Position numbers and translations under genes: made by a program. This document shows, piece after piece, positions 1 to 5,680 of a stretch of DNA of 5,822 nucleotides. This DNA is from JAAEQG01 sp023133475. Lineage in GTDB: Bacteria; Planctomycetota; Phycisphaerae; UBA1845. Every line of letters begins with the position of its first letter. Position 1 is the first letter of the stretch. The notes below the pieces were generated by a model that searched no databases, was not told the origin of the DNA, and saw only the letters and a program-made list of their open reading frames with translations. The stretch lies in assembly GCA_030631415.1 (NCBI GenBank), contig DAOVLE010000273.1, positions 1 to 5,822 on the forward strand, given 5' to 3'.

Positions 1-22
1 ATGGGGGGATGGGAAACGTGAT

Positions 23-64
23 GAATTGAGAATGGAGAGTGTGGACGTTCGCAACGGCGCCGGG
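23..64 (+). repeat. Dispersed repeat block, copy 1 (GAATTGAGAATG...CAACGGCGCC)
   Basis: GAATTGAGAATG at 23-34 recurs exactly at 3256-3267. The following 24 nt (41-64) match 3267-3290 at 20 of 24 positions, including a shared CAACGGCGCC core. Copy 1 carries about 7 extra bases (GAGAGTG) between the two parts. It is therefore a dispersed direct repeat, with one copy upstream of each gene pair. Its function is unknown. Confidence 0.75.
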
Positions 65-67
65 GTA

Positions 68-100
68 TTTAGCGGCGACAAGTCCGCAACGTTTAGCGGC
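68..100 (+). repeat. TTTAGCGGC direct repeat pair
   Basis: TTTAGCGGC occurs at 68-76 and again at 92-100, a period of 24 nt, separated by GACAAGTCCGCAACG. The second copy runs straight into the palindrome at 99-115. This looks like part of a compound intergenic repeat. No function can be assigned. Confidence 0.6.
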
Positions 101-115
101 TCCCCAACGGGGAGC
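99..115. repeat. Small palindrome GCTCCCC-AAC-GGGGAGC
   Basis: This is a perfect 7-bp inverted repeat (99-105 with 109-115) around a 3-nt AAC loop. Its geometry is the same as that of the 137-153 and 3331-3347 hairpins: 7-bp arms and a 3-nt loop. No T-tract follows, so it is not a typical intrinsic terminator. It is followed by a direct repeat, GGAGCGTGAA at 111-120 and 125-134. Confidence 0.7.
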
Positions 116-136
116 GTGAACAATGGAGCGTGAAGC

Positions 137-153
137 GGCGGGTAGAACCCGCC
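137..153. repeat. GGCGGGT-AGA-ACCCGCC hairpin repeat, copy 1
   Basis: GGCGGGT (137-143) pairs perfectly with ACCCGCC (147-153) around an AGA loop and is followed by CTA. A second copy at 3331-3347 has identical arms, a GAA loop and the same trailing CTA. A related nested form lies at 5681-5717. It belongs to a dispersed family of short palindromes. Confidence 0.8.
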
Positions 154-169
154 CTATAACTCGAACCAA

Positions 170-196
170 TCAGTGCCGCGACCGTAAGGGAGCGGC
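170..196 (-). repeat. CCGTAAGGGAGCGG palindromic element, copy 1 (half decayed)
   Basis: These 27 nt match the reverse complement of 5644-5670 at 26 of 27 positions; the one difference is G180. The left arm TCAGTGCCGC (170-179) is intact. The right arm keeps only GCGGC (192-196) and then diverges, so the possible stem falls from 10 bp to 5 bp (175-179 with 192-196). The copy lies in opposite orientation to the one after the ABC permease gene. Strand is given relative to that copy. Confidence 0.8.
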
Positions 197-220
197 CATC
201 CGTCCCCCACCCCGTTCTCC

Positions 221-233
221 GGCCCTTTGGGCC
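221..233. repeat. GGCCC-TTT-GGGCC hairpin
   Basis: This is a perfect 5-bp inverted repeat (221-225 with 229-233) around a TTT loop. It sits in a GC-rich stretch about 30 nt upstream of the predicted -35 box. It is short enough to be chance on its own, but it fits the pattern of small palindromes in this region. Confidence 0.5.
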
Positions 234-242
234 GACGAAACG

Positions 243-258
243 GGATGGGGCACCCACC
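243..258 (-). repeat. GGATGGGGCACCC element, inverted relative to 3310-3325
   Basis: The 13-mer GGATGGGGCACCC (243-255) is the exact reverse complement of 3313-3325. Extended to 16 nt (243-258 against 3310-3325), the match is 15 of 16. It is one of three motifs shared between the region upstream of trkA and the gap upstream of the ABC genes, and here the orientation is flipped. Confidence 0.7.
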
Positions 259-262
259 GCAG

Positions 263-290
263 TTGAGTTTTCCCCTTGTGTCGATATGAT
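263..290 (+). promoter_or_regulatory. Putative sigma70-type promoter for trkA-trkH
   Basis: A -35-like TTGAGT (263-268) and a -10-like TATGAT (285-290) are separated by 16 nt. TTGAGT matches TTGACA at 4 of 6 positions, and TATGAT matches TATAAT at 5 of 6. Transcription would start near 297 and leave a leader of about 30 nt before the trkA ATG. This is the least repeat-like part of the 5' region. The call rests on consensus matching only, and promoter consensus may differ in the source phylum. Confidence 0.42.
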
Positions 291-326
291 GCGTGCCGTG
301 TGTAGACCTACGTGGAATAGAGTGCC

Positions 327-1667
327 ATGAAGATCGTTGTCGCCGGAGCCGGACAAGTCGGACGACATGCGGCGGAGGTGCTGGGCGAAAGTGGTCATAG
401 CGTGACCGTGATCGATACCTCCGCACGGGTGCTGCGCGCGCTCGACGAGGCGATCGACCTCAAAAGCCTCCATGGCAATTGTGCCCAGGCGGAGAAACTG
501 GTGGAAGCGGGGGTGGCTGATTGCGACCTGTTCATCGCCGCCACCTCCAACGACGAGACCAATCTGTTCAGTGCTTCGCTGGCCAAGGGGGTTGGGGCCA
601 AGAAGTGCCTGGCCCGCGTGCATCACAGCACCTACTTTTCCCAGCGGGGGCTCGATTACAAGCGTTATCTGGGCATCGACGAGCTGCTCTGCCCGGAGTT
701 CATCACCGCCCAGGCCATCGCCCGCACGCTGCGCAACCCCGGCGCCGGCACCATCGAGAACTTCGCCAACGGCACCATCCAGATGCACAAATTCCCGGTC
801 AACGACGATGCCCCGGCGGTGAGCAAAGCCCTTCCGGCTTTGAATCTTCCCGGTCGAACGCGGATCGTAGCCATCACGCGCGATGGGGACACCTTTATCC
901 CCACCCGCAAGACCGTCATCCAGCGTGGGGACGTGGTCACGCTGATCGGCGGAACCGACACCATCGCCAACGCCCGCAAGTTCTTCTTCAGCGGCAAGCT
1001 CAAGCGTAGCCATGTGGTCATCATGGGTGGGGCATCGATTGCGGTGTGGCTTTGCCGGGCACTCAAGCAGCGAACCTTCGCCGTCCGCTTGTTTGAAACC
1101 AAACCGGAGCGGGCACAGGAGTTGGCGGAAAAGCTCGACCACATCACGGTGATCAATGCCGACCCCACCGACTCGGCGGTGGCATTGGACGAGCGCATCA
1201 GCGATGCGGACGTGTTCGTGGCGGTCACCGGGGATGACGAACACAACATCCTCGCCGCCGCTCAGGCAAAGGCCTCCGGTGTGAACACGGCAATCACCGT
1301 GGTCCAACGCTCGATCTACATTCGCCTGCTGCCGCACATCGGGATCGACTATGCCTTCAGCCCGCGTAGTGATGCGGTTCGTGAGGTCCAACGGTTGCTC
1401 GAAACCGGCCCGGTGCTCGAACTCACCCACATTGCCAAGGGTAAGATCAAACTTTATGAGGTGAGGCCGACCTCGCGCGGGGTGGGGGTGGGGCTTCCTC
1501 TGAAGGAAGTGCAGTTTCCCCCGCAAACTCTGGTGGTAGCCATTCAGCGTGAAGACATCGCGACCGTGCCCGGGGCTGACGATGTGATAGAAGAGGGCAA
1601 CATCCTCCTGGTAGTCGGCCATCATGGGATCGACAGAGAACTCAGAAAGCTGTTTGTGGGCAAGTAG
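327..1667 (+). CDS. trkA: Trk potassium uptake system NAD-binding regulatory protein TrkA
   Basis: TrkA is the peripheral cytoplasmic subunit that gates the TrkH potassium channel by binding nucleotides. The 446-aa product, close to the roughly 458 aa of E. coli TrkA, shows two tandem RCK units. The first Rossmann fold has GAGQVG at residues 7-12 and the acidic residue D30 ending strand 2, followed by SNDETN near 74-79. A TrkA-C-like domain spans about 140-220. The second Rossmann fold starts at about 228 with GGASIA (234-239), E257 and TGDDEHN (301-307), then a second TrkA-C-like domain at about 360-446. The second glycine motif is degenerate: the usual third glycine is alanine. The ATG at 327 sits four codons before the first beta-strand ends, so no later start is reasonable. 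Only a weak GGAA (314-317) serves as ribosome binding site. trkH follows after 31 nt, so an operon is likely. Confidence 0.96.
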   Translation: MKIVVAGAGQVGRHAAEVLGESGHSVTVIDTSARVLRALDEAIDLKSLHGNCAQAEKLVEAGVADCDLFIAATSNDETNLFSASLAKGVGAKKCLARVHHSTYFSQRGLDYKRYLGIDELLCPEFITAQAIARTLRNPGAGTIENFANGTIQMHKFPVNDDAPAVSKALPALNLPGRTRIVAITRDGDTFIPTRKTVIQRGDVVTLIGGTDTIANARKFFFSGKLKRSHVVIMGGASIAVWLCRALKQRTFAVRLFETKPERAQELAEKLDHITVINADPTDSAVALDERISDADVFVAVTGDDEHNILAAAQAKASGVNTAITVVQRSIYIRLLPHIGIDYAFSPRSDAVREVQRLLETGPVLELTHIAKGKIKLYEVRPTSRGVGVGLPLKEVQFPPQTLVVAIQREDIATVPGADDVIEEGNILLVVGHHGIDRELRKLFVGK

Positions 1668-1684
1668 AATCCCGAAAACCTTGT

Positions 1685-1691
1685 AGGAAGG
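1685..1691 (+). promoter_or_regulatory. Ribosome binding site fixing a TTG start for trkH
   Basis: AGGAAGG lies 7 nt before a TTG codon at 1699-1701. No ATG or GTG in frame is equally well placed, and the next in-frame methionine is residue 21, already inside the first membrane helix. The site therefore decides the TTG start. Confidence 0.7.
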
Positions 1692-1698
1692 CACGGTT

Positions 1699-3240
1699 TT
1701 GAACTTCAGGTACGTCGGGCGTCAACTTGGTTTACTTACCGCAGTGCTCAGCGTGGTGATGCTTGTCGTTGCCGGCTGGTCATGGGTCCAGGTCGCCGGT
1801 GGCGATACCGCCGAAACCGCCGCACGTAACGCCCTGCTGATCTCTGTCGGGGTGGGGCTGCTGCTTTGCGGGCTGCTGCGTCTGACCGGGGGGCGCTTCA
1901 AGGGCCAACTCGCCCGGCGCGAGGCTTTACTGCTGGTGGCAGCCAGTTGGCTCGTGGGGGCTGCGTTGGCGGCTTTGCCCTTTCGATTGTGGGCATGGTT
2001 CGAGGCAGGCTCTGCCGTTGGCGACCCCGCCTTCGGATCGTGGATCAATTGCTATTTCGAGTCCATCTCCGGCTTCACCACCACCGGAGCCACCGTGCTG
2101 ACCGCGATTGAATCCATCCCGCGAAGCCTGCTGCTGTGGCGAGCCACCACCCACTGGCTTGGCGGGCTGGGCATTGTGGTGCTGTTTGTGGCTGTGCTGC
2201 CCATGCTGGGGGTGGGCAGCAAGCGGGTCTTCCGCGTCGAGTCGCCAGGCCCCACCCCCGAAGGGGTCACCCCACGCATCCAAGAGACCGCCCGGATTCT
2301 GTGGTTGATATACCTGGGGCTGACGGTGGCGGAGATCGCCACGCTCAAGCTCTTGGGGCTAAGCTGGTTCAGCTCCGTGTGCCATACTTTTGCCACGTTG
2401 GCCACCGGCGGTTTCAGCACGCTCAACGCCAGCGTGGGGCAGATTGATAGCGCTGCCGTGGATACGGCGATAATCGTTTTCATGTTGCTGGCCGGCGTGA
2501 ACTTCGGCCTCTACTACCAATTGATCCACGGTCGCTGGCGTTCGGTCCGCGACGATCCCGAGTTGCGGGTTTATCTGGCGATCCTTGCGGTGGGGTGTCT
2601 CATCATTGTCATTAGCATCCACCGCTTGCCGATCACCACTACGACAGGTGAGCAGGTTGCCCCGTCGTTTTTGTCTGCTCTGCGTTATGGGCTGTTTCAG
2701 GTGGTGGCTATTCAGACCACCACCGGGTTCTGCACTGCGGAGTTCGACCATTGGCCTTTCGTCGCCAAAGCCACCATGGTCATACTGATGTTTGTGGGCG
2801 CGTCGGGCGGCTCCACCGGAGGCGGGATCAAGGTGATTCGTTGCCTGATCGCCGCGAAGGTGCTGATCGCCGAGATCGAGCGTATGTTCCGCCCGAACGT
2901 GATCAGGCCTATCCGCGTGGGCAGGAGCACCGTCGAGCCCGAACAGAGGCTCGCCGCCGTCAGCTACTTGCTCGGTATTGTGGTGCTTTTCGCCGTCGGG
3001 GCGGTGTTGATCAAAGCCCTGGAGACCCAGCACCCGATCAGCATCGTCACCGCAGCCACCGCGTCAGCGGCAACGCTCAACAACATAGGCCCCGGTCTGG
3101 CGGAGGTCAGCGCCGTGGATAACTACGCCTGGTTCTCCGCCCCCAGCAAGGTGGTCATGTGTCTGCTGATGGTGATAGGCCGACTCGAAGTCTTCGCCAT
3201 CATCGTCCTGTTCCACCCCCGCTTTTGGAGAACCGAATAA
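1699..3240 (+). CDS. trkH: Trk potassium uptake protein TrkH (channel subunit)
   Basis: TrkH is the inner-membrane K+-conducting subunit, built from four fused membrane-pore-membrane repeats. The product is 513 aa, against about 483 in E. coli. Pore-loop filter segments are visible in order: SGFTTTGAT (124-132), LATGGFST (234-241), QTTTGFCT (339-346) and LNNIGPG (460-466). The motif GASGGSTGGGIKVIR (367-381) before the fourth repeat and the late helix motif VIGRLEVF (492-499) are typical of TrkH. Two extra N-terminal helices (about 8-30 and 46-62) match the additional domain that separates TrkH from shorter KtrB proteins. Translation probably begins at TTG, behind AGGAAGG at 1685-1691. The gene lies 31 nt downstream of trkA, its functional partner, and is probably co-transcribed. 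I see no truncation or missing filter glycine. KtrB is the main alternative, but the length and the TrkA-type double-RCK partner argue for TrkH. Confidence 0.95.
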   Translation: MNFRYVGRQLGLLTAVLSVVMLVVAGWSWVQVAGGDTAETAARNALLISVGVGLLLCGLLRLTGGRFKGQLARREALLLVAASWLVGAALAALPFRLWAWFEAGSAVGDPAFGSWINCYFESISGFTTTGATVLTAIESIPRSLLLWRATTHWLGGLGIVVLFVAVLPMLGVGSKRVFRVESPGPTPEGVTPRIQETARILWLIYLGLTVAEIATLKLLGLSWFSSVCHTFATLATGGFSTLNASVGQIDSAAVDTAIIVFMLLAGVNFGLYYQLIHGRWRSVRDDPELRVYLAILAVGCLIIVISIHRLPITTTTGEQVAPSFLSALRYGLFQVVAIQTTTGFCTAEFDHWPFVAKATMVILMFVGASGGSTGGGIKVIRCLIAAKVLIAEIERMFRPNVIRPIRVGRSTVEPEQRLAAVSYLLGIVVLFAVGAVLIKALETQHPISIVTAATASAATLNNIGPGLAEVSAVDNYAWFSAPSKVVMCLLMVIGRLEVFAIIVLFHPRFWRTE

Positions 3241-3255
3241 CACGGAGGAAATGGA

Positions 3256-3290
3256 GAATTGAGAATGTGGGCGCTCACAACGGCGCCTGG
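3256..3290 (+). repeat. Dispersed repeat block, copy 2 (GAATTGAGAATG...CAACGGCGCC)
   Basis: This is the second copy of the block at 23-64. The first 12 nt are identical and 20 of 24 match in the later part, with about 7 nt fewer between the two parts. It begins 16 nt after the trkH stop codon. Confidence 0.75.
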
Positions 3291-3309
3291 AGATGCACTG
3301 GTTCAGATA

Positions 3310-3325
3310 GGCGGGTGCCCCATCC
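3310..3325 (+). repeat. GGCGGGTGCCCCATCC element, inverted copy of 243-258
   Basis: GGGTGCCCCATCC (3313-3325) is the exact reverse complement of 243-255. Its leading GGCGGGT (3310-3316) is also the left arm of the hairpin starting at 3331, so the two repeat types share a half-site. Confidence 0.65.
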
Positions 3326-3330
3326 AGGAA

Positions 3331-3347
3331 GGCGGGTGAAACCCGCC
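3331..3347. repeat. GGCGGGT-GAA-ACCCGCC hairpin repeat, copy 2
   Basis: These are perfect 7-bp arms (3331-3337 with 3341-3347) around a GAA loop, followed by CTA as in the copy at 137-153. The hairpin ends only 7 nt before the purine-rich ribosome binding site of the ATPase gene at 3355-3362. In mRNA it would form a stem just upstream of the initiation region. No T-tract follows it. Confidence 0.8.
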
Positions 3348-3354
3348 CTACGTG

Positions 3355-3362
3355 AGAGGAGG
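3355..3362 (+). promoter_or_regulatory. Ribosome binding site of the ABC ATPase gene
   Basis: AGAGGAGG is a strong Shine-Dalgarno match, but it ends only 3 nt before the ATG at 3366, closer than usual. It still supports this ATG over upstream in-frame codons, which would require translating through trkH sequence and the repeats. Confidence 0.65.
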
Positions 3363-3365
3363 CTT

Positions 3366-4277
3366 ATGAACGCGGTAAAGATCGAGAACGTGACCAAAAC
3401 CTTCGGTGACGTGGTGGCGGTGGATGATCTGAGCTTGGACGTTCCACCGGGGACAGTATATGGATTCATAGGCCCAAACGGGTCCGGCAAAACTACCACA
3501 CTGCGCATGATTATGAACATCTTTTACCCCAACCGCGGGTCCATCGAGGTCTTCGGCGAACGGGTGCAAGGAGCCGCCGCCGACCGTATCGGATACCTCC
3601 CGGAAGAACGCGGGCTCTACAAGAAGATGAAAGTCCGCGACATCCTGCGGTTCTACGCCGAACTCAAAGGCCGCAAAGACCTCAAGCCTGCCGTGGCGGA
3701 TTGGCTCGAACGCATGCAGTTGTCCGACTGGGCCAACAAGAAAGTCGAAACCCTGTCCAAAGGCATGTCGCAAAAGGTGCAGTTCATCGCCGCGGTGATC
3801 GCCGAACCGGAACTGATCGTCCTGGACGAGCCCTTCTCGGGCTTGGACCCGGTCAACGCCGAGGTGATCAAAGACGTGGTGCTCGAACTGAAACGCAAGG
3901 GGGCGACCATCCTCTTCTCCACCCACGACATGAACGTGGCAGAGAAAATATGCGACTATATCTTCATGATTTTCAAAGGCCGAAAGGTCCTCGACGGCAC
4001 GCTGACGTCCATCCAGGACTCCTACGGCTCGGATACGCTACGGGTCTCGCTGGATCGTGACGTGGGCGACCTTACCGCCATCACCGGGGTGCAACGGGTC
4101 AACGACTATGGCTCTTTCAAGGAAATCCGCATGGTGGACGGAGCCAATCCGCAGGAGATTCTAGCCGCCTTGATGGAGCGGGCTGCGGTGCAGCGGTTTG
4201 AGATCACCTGCCCCTCGTTGCAGGACATTTTCGTGCGAATCGCCGGCCCCGAGGCTGAGGAGGCCACCCATGCGTAA
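3366..4277 (+). CDS. NatA/YhaQ-like ABC transporter ATP-binding protein
   Basis: This 303-aa cytoplasmic ATPase should power the ABC-2 permease encoded next. Its nucleotide-binding domain is complete. Walker A is GPNGSGKT (36-43), the signature is LSKGMSQK (130-137), Walker B is LIVLDEP (150-156) with D154 and E155, the D-loop is SGLDP (158-162), and the H-loop is STHD with H187. The Q-loop region reads GYLPEERGLY (76-85), with glutamate where most ABC proteins have glutamine. I recall this form from the YhaQ/NatA-like subfamily (COG4152). Residues from about 220 to 300 resemble the DUF4162 C-terminal extension of that group. The ATG at 3366 opens directly into the first beta-strand of the domain. 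The stop codon overlaps the permease start by 8 nt, which suggests translational coupling. The substrate is unknown: NatA of Bacillus subtilis serves Na+ export, but other relatives are uncharacterised. Confidence 0.92.
   Translation: MNAVKIENVTKTFGDVVAVDDLSLDVPPGTVYGFIGPNGSGKTTTLRMIMNIFYPNRGSIEVFGERVQGAAADRIGYLPEERGLYKKMKVRDILRFYAELKGRKDLKPAVADWLERMQLSDWANKKVETLSKGMSQKVQFIAAVIAEPELIVLDEPFSGLDPVNAEVIKDVVLELKRKGATILFSTHDMNVAEKICDYIFMIFKGRKVLDGTLTSIQDSYGSDTLRVSLDRDVGDLTAITGVQRVNDYGSFKEIRMVDGANPQEILAALMERAAVQRFEITCPSLQDIFVRIAGPEAEEATHA
4257..4263 (+). promoter_or_regulatory. Ribosome binding site of the ABC permease gene
   Basis: GAGGAGG lies inside the end of the ATPase gene, 6 nt before the ATG at 4270. 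It fixes the permease start there, not at upstream in-frame codons that would extend the protein 24 residues into the ATPase coding region. Confidence 0.75.
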
Positions 4278-5628
4278 AATCATCGTCATTGCCGTTCGGG
4301 AATACAAGGCTGCGGTGCACACCAAGGCGTTCATCATCATGCTGGTGGCGATGCCTGTGCTTATGGTCGGTGCGATCATCGGCGCCCATCTGCTGGAAGA
4401 CAAGGTGGACATCAGGGACAAGAGCGTCGCGGTTTTCGACCGCTCCGGTCTTTTGTTTGACCGCCTCAAGGAGGCCGCCGAAGAGCGCAACGAACGGTTC
4501 ATCTTCGATCATGATAGCGGCCAACAAGTTCAGCCACGCTACCTCATCGACAAAGTCGACCTGGGCGAGGGTGAGCCCACTTCCGAGCAATTGGCACACC
4601 AGTGCAAGCGGGTCGAGGGCGGCGAACTCTTCGCCCTGGTGGTCATCGATCCGAACATCCAGAATGTGGAGAAGATAAAGCACCCCGGCTGGAAGGAGGC
4701 TATGCCGCAGACCGCCGGCGTGGTCAAGATTTATTCAGAGGCGACCACGTTCGACGCCTTCCAGGGCTGGTTGGACCGTAAAGCCAATGAAGCTATTCGG
4801 GAACTGCGCTTCGCCGCCGCCGAATTGCCCAAGGACAAAATCGACCAGGCTCTTACCTACGTGCCGATTGAGGCCTGCAAGCTGGTCCGGATCGACACCG
4901 CCACGGGTGAAGTGAGTGGTGGAACCCGTAAGACCCGCGGGGCTGATATTATGGTGCCCTTCTTCATCATGATGCTGATGTTCATGGTCATCAACATCGG
5001 GTCAGCCCCGCTGATCAACAGCGTTTTGGAAGAGAAGATGCAGCGTATCGCCGAGGTGTTGCTGGGCTCGGTGACTCCGTTCCAGTTGATGAGCGGCAAG
5101 CTGTTGGGCATGGTCGGCATGTCCATGACCATCTTGGCGGTTTATATGGTTGGTGGCGTGCTCGGAGCCAAGGGGGCCGGCTATGAAGAGTTCATCCCGT
5201 CGAACCTGGGCGTCCTGGTTTTTTGGTTCATCCTCTTTCAGGTTCTGGCGGTGCTCATGTTTGGGGCTGTCTTTATTGCCGTCGGCGCCGCCTGCTCGGA
5301 CCTCAAGGAGTCTCAGAGCATGCTTATGCCGATCTACATTTTCATCGTGTTCCCGATGTTCGTCTGGTTGCCGGTCATCCGTGAGCCGACCAGCAGCTTC
5401 GCCCTGGCTCTTTCGCTCATCCCGCCAGCCACCCCCATGTTGATGCTGCTGCGAATCGCCGCCACTCCCAACATCCCGCTGTGGCAGCCGATTTTGGGGA
5501 CGTTTCTGGTGCTGCTTACGACGATGTTCTGCGTATTCGTGGCTGGGCGAATCTTCCGTGTAGGCCTGTTGATGCAGGGCAAGGGAGCCAAGTTCAGTGA
5601 TCTGATCAAGTGGGCGGTGCGCGGATAA
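4270..5628 (+). CDS. NatB/YhaP-like ABC-2 type transporter permease
   Basis: This 452-aa integral membrane protein should form the export path driven by the preceding ATPase. The ABC-2 layout is visible: a short cytoplasmic N-terminus, a first helix at about 20-41, a large soluble and probably extracytoplasmic domain at about 42-225, then helices at about 226-247, 278-298, 313-338, 350-370 and 405-427. The hallmark segment after the second helix reads EEKMQRIAEVLLGSVTPFQL (254-273), followed by MSGKLLG, which is typical of NatB/YhaP proteins (COG1668). A second family-like segment is LSLIPPATPMLMLLR (381-395). The start ATG is supported by GAGGAGG at 4257-4263 and overlaps the ATPase stop by 8 nt. 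Export of Na+ is possible by analogy with NatB, but nothing in the sequence identifies the substrate. A hairpin lies 10 nt after the stop. No truncation is seen. Confidence 0.92.
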   Translation: MRKIIVIAVREYKAAVHTKAFIIMLVAMPVLMVGAIIGAHLLEDKVDIRDKSVAVFDRSGLLFDRLKEAAEERNERFIFDHDSGQQVQPRYLIDKVDLGEGEPTSEQLAHQCKRVEGGELFALVVIDPNIQNVEKIKHPGWKEAMPQTAGVVKIYSEATTFDAFQGWLDRKANEAIRELRFAAAELPKDKIDQALTYVPIEACKLVRIDTATGEVSGGTRKTRGADIMVPFFIMMLMFMVINIGSAPLINSVLEEKMQRIAEVLLGSVTPFQLMSGKLLGMVGMSMTILAVYMVGGVLGAKGAGYEEFIPSNLGVLVFWFILFQVLAVLMFGAVFIAVGAACSDLKESQSMLMPIYIFIVFPMFVWLPVIREPTSSFALALSLIPPATPMLMLLRIAATPNIPLWQPILGTFLVLLTTMFCVFVAGRIFRVGLLMQGKGAKFSDLIKWAVRG

Positions 5629-5638
5629 CCTGGATTAT

Positions 5639-5670
5639 TCAGTGCCGCTCCCTTACGGTTGCGGCACTGA
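5639..5670 (+). repeat. CCGTAAGGGAGCGG palindromic element, copy 2 (intact hairpin)
   Basis: TCAGTGCCGC (5639-5648) pairs perfectly with GCGGCACTGA (5661-5670) around a 12-nt loop, giving a 10-bp stem that begins 10 nt after the permease stop. No T-tract follows, so it is not a standard intrinsic terminator, though it could act as a 3' mRNA stabiliser or a bidirectional barrier. Its reverse complement occurs at 170-196 in a half-decayed form. The size and symmetry resemble REP-type elements. Confidence 0.8.
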
Positions 5671-5680
5671 TCCGGCGTAG

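Larger units (their letters stand above)
1..326. other. Repeat-rich non-coding 5' region
   Basis: This 326-nt stretch upstream of trkA has no gene I can support. It contains, in order, a GAATTGAGAATG-type block (23-64), two TTTAGCGGC copies (68-76 and 92-100), a GCTCCCC/GGGGAGC hairpin (99-115), two GGAGCGTGAA copies (111-120 and 125-134), a GGCGGGT/ACCCGCC hairpin (137-153), a CCGTAAGGGAGCGG element (170-196), a GGCCC/GGGCC hairpin (221-233), a GGATGGGGCACCC element (243-255) and a likely promoter (263-290). Several of these recur near 3250-3350 or after 5628, which fits dispersed genomic repeats rather than coding sequence. No upstream gene end is recognisable. Confidence 0.8.
3241..3365. 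other. Repeat-bearing gap between trkH and the ABC genes
   Basis: This 125-nt gap carries the GAATTGAGAATG block (3256-3290), the inverted GGATGGGGCACCC element (3310-3325), a GGCGGGT hairpin (3331-3347) and the ribosome binding site of the ATPase gene. I see no convincing promoter and no hairpin followed by a T-tract. The ABC genes could be reached by read-through from trkH or from a promoter I cannot recognise. Confidence 0.7.

Noticed and set aside
1..92. Tail of an upstream gene
   Set aside because: Repeat motifs occupy the stretch from position 23 on, and no conserved protein sequence is readable in any frame.
93..1694. A 533-codon open frame on the minus strand, antisense to all of trkA
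   Set aside because: It mirrors a well-supported gene in GC-rich DNA, where antisense frames stay open by codon bias. Its product shows no recognisable domain, and it runs into the repeat region.
2359..3033. A 224-codon minus-strand open frame inside trkH
   Set aside because: The product is hydrophilic, rich in His, Asp and Gly, and shows no family motif. It is the complement of the TrkH pore and helix coding sequence.
3159..3365. In-frame upstream extension of the ABC ATPase by 69 codons
   Set aside because: It would overlap the end of trkH and translate the repeats and hairpin. The ribosome binding site at 3355-3362 and the domain boundary both favour the ATG at 3366.
4198..4269. In-frame upstream extension of the permease by 24 codons
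   Set aside because: It lies inside the ATPase C-terminus and would place a non-membrane stretch ahead of a typical NatB-like N-terminus. GAGGAGG at 4257-4263 points to the ATG at 4270.
5639..5670. Rho-independent terminator after the permease gene
   Set aside because: The stem is good, but the loop is 12 nt and no T-tract follows, so it is recorded as a palindromic repeat that might still affect 3' ends.
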